A stretch of DNA of 64,000 nucleotides from Klebsiella sp. WP3-W18-ESBL-02 (GTDB lineage: Bacteria; Pseudomonadota; Gammaproteobacteria; Enterobacterales; Enterobacteriaceae), in assembly GCF_014168815.1 (NCBI RefSeq), contig NZ_AP021972.1, positions 2,046,001-2,110,000 of the forward strand. Reading direction: 5' to 3'. Shown here piece by piece: positions 34,815 through 43,744 of this stretch (positions are counted from its first letter, which is position 1; each line of letters opens with the position of its first letter). A program made the translations under genes and the position numbers. Below the pieces are notes generated by a model. That model saw only the letters and a program-made list of their open reading frames with translations. It made no database searches and was not told the origin of the DNA.

Positions 34815-36866
34815 ATGCCGCCAAAAGCAAAACGGATATCCCACGCCATGACCTTACATGGCGATACGCGCGTTGATCATTACTACTGGCTGCGTGACGA
34901 CACTCGCACGAAGCCCGCCGTGATGGAGTATTTACAGCAGGAGAACGCCTACGGTCGCGAGGTGATGTCGAGCCAGCGCAGTTTGCAGGATCGCGTGCTT
35001 AAGGAGATTGTCGATCGCATTCCGCCGCGGGAAGTGTCGGCCCCGTATTGTAAAAACGGCTACCGCTACCGGCAGATTTTTGAGCCAGGCCAGGAGTACG
35101 CTATCTATCAGCGACAGGCTCCAGGCGAAGAAAACTGGTCGCTGCTGCTTGATGAAAATAAGCGCGCTGCGCGCAGTGAGTTCTATGCCCTCGGCGGGCT
35201 GAACGTCGCGCCTGATAACAACCTGCTGGCGGTCACGGAAGACTTTCTCTCCCGCCGCCAGTACAGCCTACGCCTTCGCCATCTGGCTAACGAAACCTGG
35301 CTGCCTGAGGTGATTGAAGACGTCTCACCGGGCGTGGTGTGGGCCAACGACTCGCGCTCACTCTATTACGTTCGCCAGCATCCGACAACGCTGCTGCCGT
35401 GGCAGGTCTGGCGTCATCAGGTTGGTACGGCGCCTGAGCAGGATTGCCTGATCTATGAAGAACAGGACGACACCTTTTACGTCAGCCTGCATAAAACGTC
35501 ATCACGCCAGTTTGTGGTGATTGCGCTCTCCAGCGCCACCACCAGTGAAATGCAGCTGCTCGACGCCGATAATCCCGACGCTCGTCCGCAAACGTTCCTG
35601 GCCCGCCGCAAAGATCATGAATACAGTCTCGACCATTACCAGGGGCATTTCTACATGCGTTCTAACCGCGACGGTAAGAACTTTGGCCTTTATCGTGGCG
35701 TCAGTGGGGAAGAGGCCAACTGGCAGACGCTGATTGCCGCGCGTGATGCCGTCATGCTGGAAGATTTCACCCTGTTTCGTGACTGGCTGGTGGTTGAAGA
35801 GCGCCAGCGTGGCCTGACAAGCCTGCGGCAGATCCATCGGCAGACTCACAAAGAAACGGCCATCGCCTTTGACGATCCGGCCTATGTGACCTGGATTGCC
35901 TATAACCCGGAGCCAGAAACGGCCTGCCTGCGCTATGGCTACTCGTCGATGACCACGCCGGATACCCTGTTTGAGCTGGATATGGACAGCGGTGAACGCC
36001 GCGTGCTGAAACAGCAGGAGGTTAAAGGCTTCGACGCCAGCCGCTACCGCAGTGAACGCCTGTGGATCACCGCGCGCGACGGGGTGGAAGTCCCGGTTTC
36101 GCTGGTGTATCGGCATGAGCATTTCCGTTCCGGCAAGAATCCGTTGCTGGTCTATGGCTACGGTTCTTACGGTGCGAGCATGGATGCTGATTTCAGCAGC
36201 AGCCGTCTTAGCCTGCTCGACCGTGGTTTTGTCTTCGCCATTGCCCATGTTCGCGGCGGCGGCGAGCTGGGGCAGCAGTGGTATGAAGACGGCAAATTCC
36301 TGAAGAAGAAAAATACCTTTAATGACTATCTCGACGTCTGCGATGCCCTGCTGGCGAAGGGATTCGGTGCTCCGTCGCTGTGTTATGGCATGGGCGGCAG
36401 CGCGGGCGGGATGCTGATGGGAACGGCGATCAACGAACGCCCCGAGCTGTTCCACGGCGTAGTGGCGCAGGTGCCGTTTGTCGATGTGGTGACAACCATG
36501 CTGGATGAGTCTATCCCGCTGACCACCGGCGAGTTTGAGGAGTGGGGCAATCCGCAGGATGAAACCTACTATCGCTATATGAAATCGTATAGCCCGTATG
36601 ACAACGTGCGGGCGCAGGCTTACCCGCATCTGCTGGTCACCAGCGGGCTGCACGACTCGCAGGTTCAGTACTGGGAGCCGACAAAGTGGGTGGCGAAGCT
36701 ACGCGAGCTGAAGGTTGATGACAATCTGCTGCTGCTGTGTACCGAAATGGATGCCGGCCACGGCGGTAAGTCGGGGCGCTATAAAAGCTATGAGGGTGTG
36801 GCGCTGGAGTTCGCGTTCCTGATTGCCCTGGCGCAGGGGACGCTGCCAGGGCGTGCGGAGCGCTAG
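34815..36866 (+). CDS. ptrB: oligopeptidase B
   Basis: A 683-residue cytosolic serine peptidase of the prolyl oligopeptidase family that cuts after Arg and Lys in short peptides. An N-terminal beta-propeller (about residues 75-400) is followed by an alpha/beta-hydrolase domain with the nucleophile in GMGGSAGGML, and the catalytic His in DAGHGGKSGR. It converges on exoX with no spacer (stop at 36866, exoX stop at 36867). Confidence 0.96.
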   Translation: MPPKAKRISHAMTLHGDTRVDHYYWLRDDTRTKPAVMEYLQQENAYGREVMSSQRSLQDRVLKEIVDRIPPREVSAPYCKNGYRYRQIFEPGQEYAIYQRQAPGEENWSLLLDENKRAARSEFYALGGLNVAPDNNLLAVTEDFLSRRQYSLRLRHLANETWLPEVIEDVSPGVVWANDSRSLYYVRQHPTTLLPWQVWRHQVGTAPEQDCLIYEEQDDTFYVSLHKTSSRQFVVIALSSATTSEMQLLDADNPDARPQTFLARRKDHEYSLDHYQGHFYMRSNRDGKNFGLYRGVSGEEANWQTLIAARDAVMLEDFTLFRDWLVVEERQRGLTSLRQIHRQTHKETAIAFDDPAYVTWIAYNPEPETACLRYGYSSMTTPDTLFELDMDSGERRVLKQQEVKGFDASRYRSERLWITARDGVEVPVSLVYRHEHFRSGKNPLLVYGYGSYGASMDADFSSSRLSLLDRGFVFAIAHVRGGGELGQQWYEDGKFLKKKNTFNDYLDVCDALLAKGFGAPSLCYGMGGSAGGMLMGTAINERPELFHGVVAQVPFVDVVTTMLDESIPLTTGEFEEWGNPQDETYYRYMKSYSPYDNVRAQAYPHLLVTSGLHDSQVQYWEPTKWVAKLRELKVDDNLLLLCTEMDAGHGGKSGRYKSYEGVALEFAFLIALAQGTLPGRAER

Positions 36867-37526
36867 CTAGCCCTCGAGATAGTGTTTTAGCGTCAAACGC
36901 AGTTCCGGGCTCATGCGGTCGAGGTTGTTAAACAGCCAGCGCAGGTAGCCCGGATCGTTTTTAGCCACTTCGGCGACTTCCTGCCCGCGATATTTACCGA
37001 AGGTAAACGTACGCAGCAGCGCCGGGCGCCCGGTGACGTCGACCATTTGTTCCGGCGTCCACCCGGAGGCTTGAATAATATCAATCAGCAGTGCGGCGGT
37101 AATGTAGCAGTCGTAAAGCGCGCGGTGGTGATGCAGCCCCGGCGGGGTTGCGACGCTCAGCTTACGGGATTTATACAGCGCCATGTTGCTGTACTTGATA
37201 CCTGGCCACAGGCGGCGCGCCATTTTCATGGTGCAGATCCACTCGCCGTTCATCTCAGGCAGCACGCGGCGGTCAAAGCTGGCGTTGTGAGCAACATACC
37301 AGGGACTGCCCTGATAAAACGGCACTACCTCTTCAATCCATGGCTTATCGGCTACCATCTCTTCGCTGATATGGTGAATCGCCATGGCCTGTGCGCTGAT
37401 GGGGCGGTCGGGGCGAACCAGATGACTCATGGGGTTGACGATTTTTCCGTCAATAACATCGACGGAGGCAATCTCAACGACGCCTCCTTGCAGGTCGCAG
37501 GTTTCGGTATCGATAACGCGCAGCAT
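36867..37526 (-). CDS. exoX: exodeoxyribonuclease X
   Basis: A 219-residue DnaQ-like 3'-5' exonuclease with the DEDDh signature: IDTETCDL (ExoI), NASFDRRVL (ExoII) and HHRALYDC (ExoIII). ExoX acts in mismatch repair and UV resistance in E. coli. It ends one base from the end of ptrB. Confidence 0.95.
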   Translation of the reverse strand: MLRVIDTETCDLQGGVVEIASVDVIDGKIVNPMSHLVRPDRPISAQAMAIHHISEEMVADKPWIEEVVPFYQGSPWYVAHNASFDRRVLPEMNGEWICTMKMARRLWPGIKYSNMALYKSRKLSVATPPGLHHHRALYDCYITAALLIDIIQASGWTPEQMVDVTGRPALLRTFTFGKYRGQEVAEVAKNDPGYLRWLFNNLDRMSPELRLTLKHYLEG

Positions 37527-37548
37527 GGCGAACTCCCGGCCAAAGCGT

Positions 37549-38217
37549 CTAGCGTAAAGGAATGATCTCGCCTTGCCAACCCTGGGCGCTTTTTCTGCCG
37601 GTTACCAGCAGTTCGCCGGCGTCGGCGCGGACGATCAGCTGGCCGTTTTCATCCCACAGCGCGCTGCCGCCGGAGAACGTGCCGCAGCCGTAGTTGGATT
37701 TTAATACCGCGATGGCATATTTGTGGGCAAAGCGCTGTAAACGCTGGGTCGTACGCTGCTGCTGAAGTTCGGCCATACAGCTGACGGTTGCCAGCAACGA
37801 GGCCTGGTGAGACAGCTCACAGCCTTCGGTGTTAAGTTCAAAAACGCTTATCTGATCAGATCCCGGTGCCAGACAGGTGCCATGGCCCTGCTGATGTTTG
37901 GACGGCGCCGCGTCATCGGGGGTAAAAATAACGATCCCCTTAATCCGTTGCCCTTCCTTTTCCATCGGCAGCCCGGCGATGATCGTCATCCGGTGGCGCT
38001 GTGCAGCATCGCGAAGCGGGCGAAGCTGGCTGTCGGGCGGCGGGGCAGGCAGGGCGTGCTCGTCAGCTGAGCCCGTAAGGGAGAGTTCCGGAAAAATAAG
38101 CACCTTACAGGCCTGCTCGGCGGCGGCATCAATAAAACGCAGATGGCGGGTAATGTTTTCAGCAACATCTCCCGTTCTGGGCGTATATTGCGCTGCAGCA
38201 ATAGTCCATGTCAGCAT
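37549..38217 (-). CDS. yobB: nitrilase-superfamily protein YobB
   Basis: A 222-residue protein of the carbon-nitrogen hydrolase superfamily, next to exoX and holE as in E. coli. The N-terminal Glu is present in LIFPELSLTG, but the usual nucleophile context (GxxxCYDxRFPE) is not recognisable, so catalysis is doubtful. I start at 38217 (MLTWTIAAAQ), seven bases after AAGGA. No physiological role is known. Confidence 0.82.
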   Translation of the reverse strand: MLTWTIAAAQYTPRTGDVAENITRHLRFIDAAAEQACKVLIFPELSLTGSADEHALPAPPPDSQLRPLRDAAQRHRMTIIAGLPMEKEGQRIKGIVIFTPDDAAPSKHQQGHGTCLAPGSDQISVFELNTEGCELSHQASLLATVSCMAELQQQRTTQRLQRFAHKYAIAVLKSNYGCGTFSGGSALWDENGQLIVRADAGELLVTGRKSAQGWQGEIIPLR

Positions 38218-38304
38218 AGTTGCATCCTTCAACACGTCGTCTGTGGGCTTTTATTCTAACAAGGTATCAAATCTGACGTAAGGAACTGTCACTAACAGTA
38301 AGCA

Positions 38305-38535
38305 TTATTTGGTTTTCGGTTCATACGGCAGGCGTGAGAGATTTACGGAAGCCAGACGGTGTGCAATGAGACGCTCGCGGAACCAGTCGCGCAGGTGCGC
38401 AGGCTGCTCGCGTTCGACGACTTCGGCAACGACCGGCATGTTATAGCGCTCTTTGAACGCAACGCCCGCTGCGGCCAGGTCAACGTTAACTTTGTCCATC
38501 TCCTGCTGAGGCAGGGCTGCCAGGTTGGTTTGCAT
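38305..38535 (-). CDS. holE: DNA polymerase III theta subunit
   Basis: A 76-residue helical protein that binds the epsilon proofreading subunit of DNA polymerase III. EMDKVNVDLAAAGVAFKERY and LIAHRLASVNLSRLPYEPK are almost the E. coli sequence. The start at 38535 gives the family length, with AGGAGAAAAGC before it. Confidence 0.96.
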   Translation of the reverse strand: MQTNLAALPQQEMDKVNVDLAAAGVAFKERYNMPVVAEVVEREQPAHLRDWFRERLIAHRLASVNLSRLPYEPKTK

Positions 38536-38663
38536 GCTTTTCTCCTTGGAATATCGCGCAAAAGTTACTAAGAGTCTCGCAAAATGGCAAGTCCGCAGGG
38601 CACCCATCTCGACGTGAACATTATACAGCGTTATTCTTTGACTTATATTGATAACAAAAGGGA

Positions 38664-39047
38664 ATGATGGAAATGAACTTCACCGCACCCCGCGCGCTCT
38701 GCACCATGCTTTTTACTCTTGGCCTTTTGAGCGCCTCATCCGTCTGGGCGCACGCCCATCTGCAACAGCAAACGCCCGCAGCAAACACTGAGGTAAGCCC
38801 TGCACCGCAGGCGCTGACGCTGAATTTCTCCGAAGGCATTGAGCCCCATTTTAGCGGCGTGACGCTAACCGGACCGGATCATCAGACGGTCGCTACTGGC
38901 AAACCGGTTCGCAGCGAGAGCAATAAAATGCAGCTGGTTGTGCCGCTGACCCAGACGCTCATGCCTGGTCTCTATACCGTCGCGTGGCATGTGGTGTCGG
39001 TCGACGGGCATAAGACCAAAGGCCAATATCAGTTTAGCGTGAAGTAA
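38664..39047 (+). CDS. yobA: CopC-like copper-binding protein YobA
   Basis: A 127-residue periplasmic CopC-family protein. The signal peptide ends at VWA, exposing HAHL, the N-terminal His copper ligand of CopC proteins, and the C-terminal VDGHKTKGQYQF has the other His. It is two bases from yebZ (CopD-like), so the pair probably handles copper at the inner membrane. MEMNF at 38667 is an alternative start. Confidence 0.92.
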   Translation: MMEMNFTAPRALCTMLFTLGLLSASSVWAHAHLQQQTPAANTEVSPAPQALTLNFSEGIEPHFSGVTLTGPDHQTVATGKPVRSESNKMQLVVPLTQTLMPGLYTVAWHVVSVDGHKTKGQYQFSVK

Positions 39048-39049
39048 CG

Positions 39050-39922
39050 ATGCTAACGGCACTGTATATTGCGCTGCGTTTTGTTCACTTTGCGGCCTTG
39101 ATGGTCGCTTTTGGCTGCACGCTTTACGCGGGCTGGTGGGCACCCTCCGCGCTGCGTCGCCTGTTGATTCAGCGCTTTGCCCAGCTACTGCGTAGCGCAT
39201 TGGCCGTTAGCGCGCTTTCGGCGATGCTGATGCTGGTGGTGCAGGGCGGGTTGATGGGGGAGGGCTGGTCTGACACCTGGCGTCCCGACGTCTGGCAAGC
39301 GGTGCTGCATACGCAGTTTGGCGGCGTCTGGCTGTGGGAAATCGTGCTGTCCTGGGTTGCATTGGGCATCGCCTGGGTGCGGCCGCGGCAGATGATGCGA
39401 CGGCTTTTGCTTCTCTGTGTCGCGCAGTTTATCCTGCTGGCTGGCGTGGGCCATGCGGCCATGTATGACGGCGCGGCGGGCGCGCTGCAGCGTGTTAATC
39501 ATGCGCTGCATTTGCTGTGTGCGGCGGCGTGGGTTGGCGGGCTGGTGCCGTTTCTCTACTGCCTGCGACTGGCGAAAGGACGCTGGCGTAAGGCGGCTAT
39601 CGGTACGATGATGCGCTATTCCCGCTACGGCCATCTGGCCGTTGCCGGAGCGCTGGTGACGGGGTTGATCAATAGTTGGCTCATTCAAGGGGGGCTGACC
39701 GTCGCCACGCCGTACGGTATCGCACTTTGGGTGAAGATGGGGCTCGTTGCGTTGATGGTCGCGCTGGCGCTACTAAACCGCTATCTGTTAGTGCCACGCA
39801 TGGCATCGACGCCGCAGGGGCTGGCACAGCGTCTGTTCCTCCGCACCACGCAGGCGGAAATTGTATTGGGGGCACTGGTGCTGGCGTGCGTCAGTCTCTT
39901 CGCGACCTGGGAACCTTTTTAA
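39050..39922 (+). CDS. yebZ: CopD-like membrane protein YebZ
   Basis: A 290-residue inner-membrane protein of the CopD family with about eight membrane helices, predicted to receive copper from the CopC-like partner YobA. Conserved segments include RFVHFAALMVAFG and NHALHLLCAAAWVGGLVPF, with His residues facing the membrane. It follows yobA by two bases and precedes yebY by 15. Confidence 0.93.
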   Translation: MLTALYIALRFVHFAALMVAFGCTLYAGWWAPSALRRLLIQRFAQLLRSALAVSALSAMLMLVVQGGLMGEGWSDTWRPDVWQAVLHTQFGGVWLWEIVLSWVALGIAWVRPRQMMRRLLLLCVAQFILLAGVGHAAMYDGAAGALQRVNHALHLLCAAAWVGGLVPFLYCLRLAKGRWRKAAIGTMMRYSRYGHLAVAGALVTGLINSWLIQGGLTVATPYGIALWVKMGLVALMVALALLNRYLLVPRMASTPQGLAQRLFLRTTQAEIVLGALVLACVSLFATWEPF

Positions 39923-39937
39923 TCAAACTGGCGAACT

Positions 39938-40273
39938 ATGAAAAAAATTATTCTGTCTTTGTTGTTATTAACCGCTTCCGGCAGCGCGCTGGCCGCTCAG
40001 GTCATCACCGTGAGTCGATTTGAGGTGGGGAAGGAGAAGTGGGCTTTCAACCGTGAGGAGGTGATGCTGACCTGCCGCCCTGGGCACGCGCTATACGTGA
40101 TTAACCCCAGTACGCTGGTGCAGTATCCGCTCAATGATGTGGCCGAGCAGCAGGTTAAGGCGGGTAAAACCCAGGCACAGCCGCTGAGCATTATTCAGAT
40201 TGACGATCCTGCCCAACCGGGAGTGAAGATGAGCCTGGCACCATTTATTGAACGTGCTGAGAAGCTCTGCTGA
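39938..40273 (+). CDS. yebY: periplasmic DUF2511 protein YebY
   Basis: A 111-residue secreted protein with a clear signal peptide (residues 1-20, cut after ALA). It matches the DUF2511 family, third gene of the yobA-yebZ-yebY cluster. The two Cys (mid-protein and C-terminal) may form a disulfide. Its link to copper rests on the operon only. Confidence 0.9.
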   Translation: MKKIILSLLLLTASGSALAAQVITVSRFEVGKEKWAFNREEVMLTCRPGHALYVINPSTLVQYPLNDVAEQQVKAGKTQAQPLSIIQIDDPAQPGVKMSLAPFIERAEKLC

Positions 40274-40300
40274 TCGTCTATCTGTTTAATAATCAATAAA

Positions 40301-40340
40301 AAACCGCAATCATTCTCGAGAAATGGCTGCGGTTTTTTTT
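40301..40340 (+). terminator. yebY terminator
   Basis: AACCGCA pairs with TGCGGTT and CATT with AATG inside, followed by eight T residues. It closes the yobA-yebZ-yebY operon just upstream of sdsR. Confidence 0.8.
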
Positions 40341-40424
40341 CATTATGCCGTTTCATTGACGAAAATTTTCCGCTCGCAAGGGCTGCGGACTGGAAAACCT
40401 GTCACGGTCATCTATTCTTATAAA

Positions 40425-40526
40425 GCATGGCGACTTAGCCTGCATTAATGCCAACTTTTAGCGCACGGCTCTCTCCCAAGAGCCATTTCCCTGGACCGAA
40501 TACAGGAATCGTATTCGGTCTCTTTT
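40425..40526 (+). ncRNA. sdsR: small RNA SdsR (RyeB)
   Basis: The 102-base segment matches the conserved enterobacterial SdsR (RyeB) RNA: GCATGGCGACTTAGCCTG at the 5' end, a middle with CCAACTTTTAGCGCACGGCT, and a terminator of GACCGAATAC / GTATTCGGTC followed by TCTTTTT. CTATTCT at 40412-40418, seven bases upstream, fits the extended -10 of sigma-S promoters. SdsR is a stationary-phase Hfq-bound regulator; its antisense partner RyeA (SraC) is read from the other strand. The locus after yebY is the standard one. Confidence 0.93.
40494..40526. other. probable prophage attachment core in the sdsR terminator
   Basis: Chromosomal similarity ends at the terminator of sdsR, and the sequence from about 40527 is AT-rich phage DNA that leads into the integrase (stop at 40605). 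The core is therefore in the 3' end of sdsR. The other junction lies beyond the right edge, so the core length cannot be read here. Confidence 0.6.
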
Positions 40527-40604
40527 TATCTTCCTGTTTTTGCTGGATATTTTTAGGTGTTACCCGAAATTCCCCGAAAATCACCCGAAATAATTATATC
40601 CTGT

Positions 40605-41690
40605 TTAAACCATATCATACTCTGCACCGCGTGCGTCTAGGTATTTTTGCGTCATTGTTAAATTTTTGTGTCCTAACAGGCGCTGCGCAAAATCTGCACC
40701 ACGTTCCTTTTCATAAAGTCTACCAGCCAAGCTCCTGATCTCATGGTAGGTAGGAGGGTTGGGGCCAAACTTTAACCCAGTTGAATCCCTCGTGTCTGAA
40801 AATGCCTGTGTCAGCCCATCTGGAGTTAATGGCCCTGGCTTCCTTCCGCCGCGCCTCACCGATGAATAAAGCATAAAATCGGATGGGTTATTCTCTCTGC
40901 ACTGTTCGATAACATCCTTCAATACAAGGTTTGCCGCGTCTAGTCGTAAATCGAGTGGGATAGCCAGCTTATGCCCCGTTTTTTCCTGTGTCACGAATAA
41001 CCTACCATCAATCACGTCGCTGAATCTGAACATCGAGACATCCTCTCTTCGCTGCCCAGTAACCAGTGCTAGGTCGCAGGCGCTTGCCGCCCACTCTGAG
41101 TTAGTGTTAGCCGCCGCCCTGATCACCATGAACTGTTCAAGTAAAAGACGTTCACGCTTGACCTTTGGCGTTGGGGTTCTGGTCGGTTCCGCCGGATTCT
41201 TGTCAATTCGTCCCTCAACAATTGCCTCCCTGAATATATCGAGCAATACAGATCTCAGCCCGGAGGCCATACTTTTCTTGTCACTGATGATGTAGTACTC
41301 CAGAAACTCAGCGATATCTTTTGTTGTCACCGAAGTCAGAGGGATCCTGCCGAACTCTTCGTTAATCGTGGCTATCTGGTTTTTCCGTACCTTCATTGTG
41401 TTTGGTTTTAATTCCCTTCGCTCAAGAATTACCGCATAGCGCTCCAGCCATGCCGACACCGTAAAGGTGGGCACATCTTTTATTTTTTCAAGAAGCGTAG
41501 ATGGTAGGTAGTTCTGATCGATGTAGCTGTTGGCCTCAATAGCCTGGGCAACTGCATCTTTTCGGGCAACCCGACCCAGTGATATTTCCTGTCCGGTGAT
41601 CGGGTTGCGCCATGAGTAAAGCTTATCTCTTTTGCGAAAGGTCAGATTACGGGGCAGATTAGCGTCGTAACGTACCGGCCTGTTCGCCAT
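40605..41690 (-). CDS. int: prophage integrase (tyrosine recombinase)
   Basis: A 361-residue lambda-family integrase with an N-terminal arm-binding domain, a SAM-like core-binding domain and the catalytic domain. The catalytic set is visible: Arg in VTGQRREDV, HxxR in YHEIRSLAGR, His in LLGHKNLTM and Tyr in QKYLDARG. It lies next to the sdsR end of the chromosome, as expected for the attachment end. The 5' end overlaps xis by 32 bases. Confidence 0.96.
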   Translation of the reverse strand: MANRPVRYDANLPRNLTFRKRDKLYSWRNPITGQEISLGRVARKDAVAQAIEANSYIDQNYLPSTLLEKIKDVPTFTVSAWLERYAVILERRELKPNTMKVRKNQIATINEEFGRIPLTSVTTKDIAEFLEYYIISDKKSMASGLRSVLLDIFREAIVEGRIDKNPAEPTRTPTPKVKRERLLLEQFMVIRAAANTNSEWAASACDLALVTGQRREDVSMFRFSDVIDGRLFVTQEKTGHKLAIPLDLRLDAANLVLKDVIEQCRENNPSDFMLYSSVRRGGRKPGPLTPDGLTQAFSDTRDSTGLKFGPNPPTYHEIRSLAGRLYEKERGADFAQRLLGHKNLTMTQKYLDARGAEYDMV

Positions 41691-41931
41691 ATTTCAGTCT
41701 CTCCAGTAGAGTGCCTTTCGTCGGCAATTCCTGCCGCGGTGCCTTGTGGCGTAAGTTTTTTTTGCTCGGATCTACGTAAATTGAGTCCGGATGCAGACGA
41801 TACTCTTTACCGTGGCGCTCAGGGGCGGGGTAAATTCTTCCCTCGCGAACCCAGCGGCGAAGAGTAGATAAAGAAGGTGGAGTGGCGTAAACGGAGTTTG
41901 CCCATTCCTGCAGGTTTAAAAGCTTTGCCAT
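41659..41931 (-). CDS. xis: excisionase (Xis-like)
   Basis: A 90-residue winged-helix excisionase recognised by LQEWANSVYATPPSLSTLRR and VREGRIYPAPERHGKEYRLH, close in pattern to lambda Xis. I start at 41931 (MAKLLNLQEW), with AGGAGG eight bases upstream. It overlaps the integrase gene by 32 bases, the normal lambdoid xis-int overlap. Confidence 0.88.
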   Translation of the reverse strand: MAKLLNLQEWANSVYATPPSLSTLRRWVREGRIYPAPERHGKEYRLHPDSIYVDPSKKNLRHKAPRQELPTKGTLLERLKYGEQAGTLRR

Positions 41932-41992
41932 CTTGCCTCCTGCTGGCAACCCATTATATAGCTGCCAGCCAATTGTTATTGATAATCCAGAA

Positions 41993-42235
41993 TCAAGATA
42001 CCTGGCCCGGCAGCGCACGCAGCCGGCGCATCCCGGTCATCGCTGTGGCCACATAGCTTCGGCTACGGTTGACCACTTCCACCCAGACCTTCACGCCTTC
42101 AACCCGCACCGTGTACGTTTCTTTCATCTTGCTGCGCCCGTAGTCGCCGTAGCGCTCCTGATGCGTAGCCAGGGCGATGGCGCATGCCTGGTACGCGAGT
42201 GGGGATTGTTTACAGCCTCGGTTGATCAACTTCAT
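41993..42235 (-). CDS. DUF4060 family phage protein
   Basis: An 80-residue protein like the DUF4060 family of lambdoid prophages: MKLINRG at the N-terminus, ATHQERYGDYGRSKMKETYT and VRVEGVKVWVEV. Function is unknown. The ATG overlaps the stop of the upstream gene by four bases, so it belongs to the left operon. Confidence 0.75.
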   Translation of the reverse strand: MKLINRGCKQSPLAYQACAIALATHQERYGDYGRSKMKETYTVRVEGVKVWVEVVNRSRSYVATAMTGMRRLRALPGQVS

Positions 42236-42654
42236 GCTTTGGTCCTCCGAATGCAGCGGTTACGTTGAGAGGCGATCAAGGCGACGCCGGTGACCGTTTT
42301 CTGGAGGCGGGATAGCTCCGCCCATACCGTAGCCGCCCGGCGCCACAGTCCGCGTTTTTCCAGTTGCGTAGCCGTTGACTGTAGCTGTCGTAATTGACCG
42401 TGCTCGGTAGGGGCCTGTGTTGGTCCATTGACGAGCTCGTCTGCATACCAATCACTCACAACGAAGTTATGAATCCGGCCATCGACAGTATTCCGGGTGC
42501 GGATAATCATTCCGCTCTCCGTCATTACGCCAATGATGTAACGTGTTGCCCGGTCGGTGAGGCAGAGCGCTTCACTGATTTGTGGGGCGCTGGCCTGCGG
42601 ATTTTCGAGCAGGTAATGAGCGACCGCTTTCTGACGTTCAAATTTATCTACCAT
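42232..42654 (-). CDS. winged-helix / PerC-like phage regulator
   Basis: A 140-residue protein with an N-terminal winged-helix domain (FERQKAVAHYLLENPQASAP) and a C-terminal PerC-like segment (LEKRGLWRRAATVWAELSRL with a Cys- and Arg-rich end). PerC-type proteins in prophages of E. coli activate virulence genes or reverse silencing; a role here is inferred only. It lies in the left operon after recT. Confidence 0.6.
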   Translation of the reverse strand: MVDKFERQKAVAHYLLENPQASAPQISEALCLTDRATRYIIGVMTESGMIIRTRNTVDGRIHNFVVSDWYADELVNGPTQAPTEHGQLRQLQSTATQLEKRGLWRRAATVWAELSRLQKTVTGVALIASQRNRCIRRTKA

Positions 42655-42689
42655 GCTGATAATTCGGCCCCTGCCAGGGCCGACCTCCG

Positions 42690-43730
42690 TTAGCCAACGT
42701 ATTCCGGTTTCATGTCGTCGAGCGTTACGCGGAACTGCTCATACAGTTCATCGCCGAGGTGACGGCGCGCAGCGGTGAGCGTTGCTTGTGCCTTCGTGAA
42801 CAAATCGGCTGCGTCCGGTTCGCCGGCAGACGGCAGGGAGTTAATCGTCGCCTCGATTTTGTTGCGAGCATTCACCCGGTGATAACGCTGCGTGGCTTTG
42901 TTCTTAAGTTCGGTGAATAATGCTGAACCCAGGGTTGCCTTGGCCTGATTGATGTCTTCACCAACGGCCTTAGCGGCGTCGATGTCCTCGGCAGCATCAA
43001 TCCGATCCCGGAATTCGTCAGCGATCGCGTCAACATTCACCGAGGATTCGCGCGCGCTGCTGGTGGTTGTGACGGTGTCACCTGAGATTTCTTTCAGGTT
43101 TACGCGCTGCGGCGCCGGGTTAATCTCTTTCTCTGCGCGCGGCTCGACTTCATCTGGGCTGTAAACACCGAGGATGACTTCCGGGCAGTACAGGCGCGCC
43201 CAGTACTTCACCGCGAGGTAAGCGATCTGCTGCTTCGGTGCCGTTTTCCAAAGCGGTGAGTTCCGGGTGGTGATGTCCGCAAGGTAGATTGGCTCACCCC
43301 AGGTGATCTCTGCTTCACCTCTCAGTACTGCACCGACGCGGATAAACAGGCCTAACTCATCGCGCCCGTCTTTCTGGCCGGCAATCTTTTCCCAGTCACC
43401 GCCGTATTCGTAATGGAAGCGCCCCTGAATGGCGCTTGAGCTGGAAATCACCGCGTTAACTAATTGTGCTTCGTAACCCAGCACGCCGTTGACCAGGTGT
43501 GTTTTCTGCGCCACTGCGTAAGGGTTCATACCCCATTGCATGGCCTGCATGACGATCGCCATGCAGTCGGCAGGTTTACCTGCCAGATGTTTTGGAACAG
43601 TGACGGCAGACTGTGCCATCAGGTCAGCGAATGCGGTTAGTTGTCCCAATGCCTGCACGTTGAATACGGCATTGCTGGCAGAAATGGTGTTCGGGGCCTG
43701 CTCCGCGGCGATGATGTTGGTATTTTGCAT
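42690..43730 (-). CDS. recT: RecT-family single-strand annealing protein
   Basis: A 346-residue RecT/Bet-like protein that anneals complementary DNA for phage recombination. KHLAGKPADCMAIVMQAMQW, GMNPYAVAQKTHLVNG and TTRNSPLWKTAPKQQIAYLA are typical. I start at 43730 (MQNTNIIAAE), eight bases after GGAGG; an earlier ATG at 43745 lies inside the recE stop. The C-terminal 130 residues are variable. It is paired with RecE directly upstream. Confidence 0.9.
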   Translation of the reverse strand: MQNTNIIAAEQAPNTISASNAVFNVQALGQLTAFADLMAQSAVTVPKHLAGKPADCMAIVMQAMQWGMNPYAVAQKTHLVNGVLGYEAQLVNAVISSSSAIQGRFHYEYGGDWEKIAGQKDGRDELGLFIRVGAVLRGEAEITWGEPIYLADITTRNSPLWKTAPKQQIAYLAVKYWARLYCPEVILGVYSPDEVEPRAEKEINPAPQRVNLKEISGDTVTTTSSARESSVNVDAIADEFRDRIDAAEDIDAAKAVGEDINQAKATLGSALFTELKNKATQRYHRVNARNKIEATINSLPSAGEPDAADLFTKAQATLTAARRHLGDELYEQFRVTLDDMKPEYVG

Positions 43731-43744
43731 GGTCAAATCCTCCA

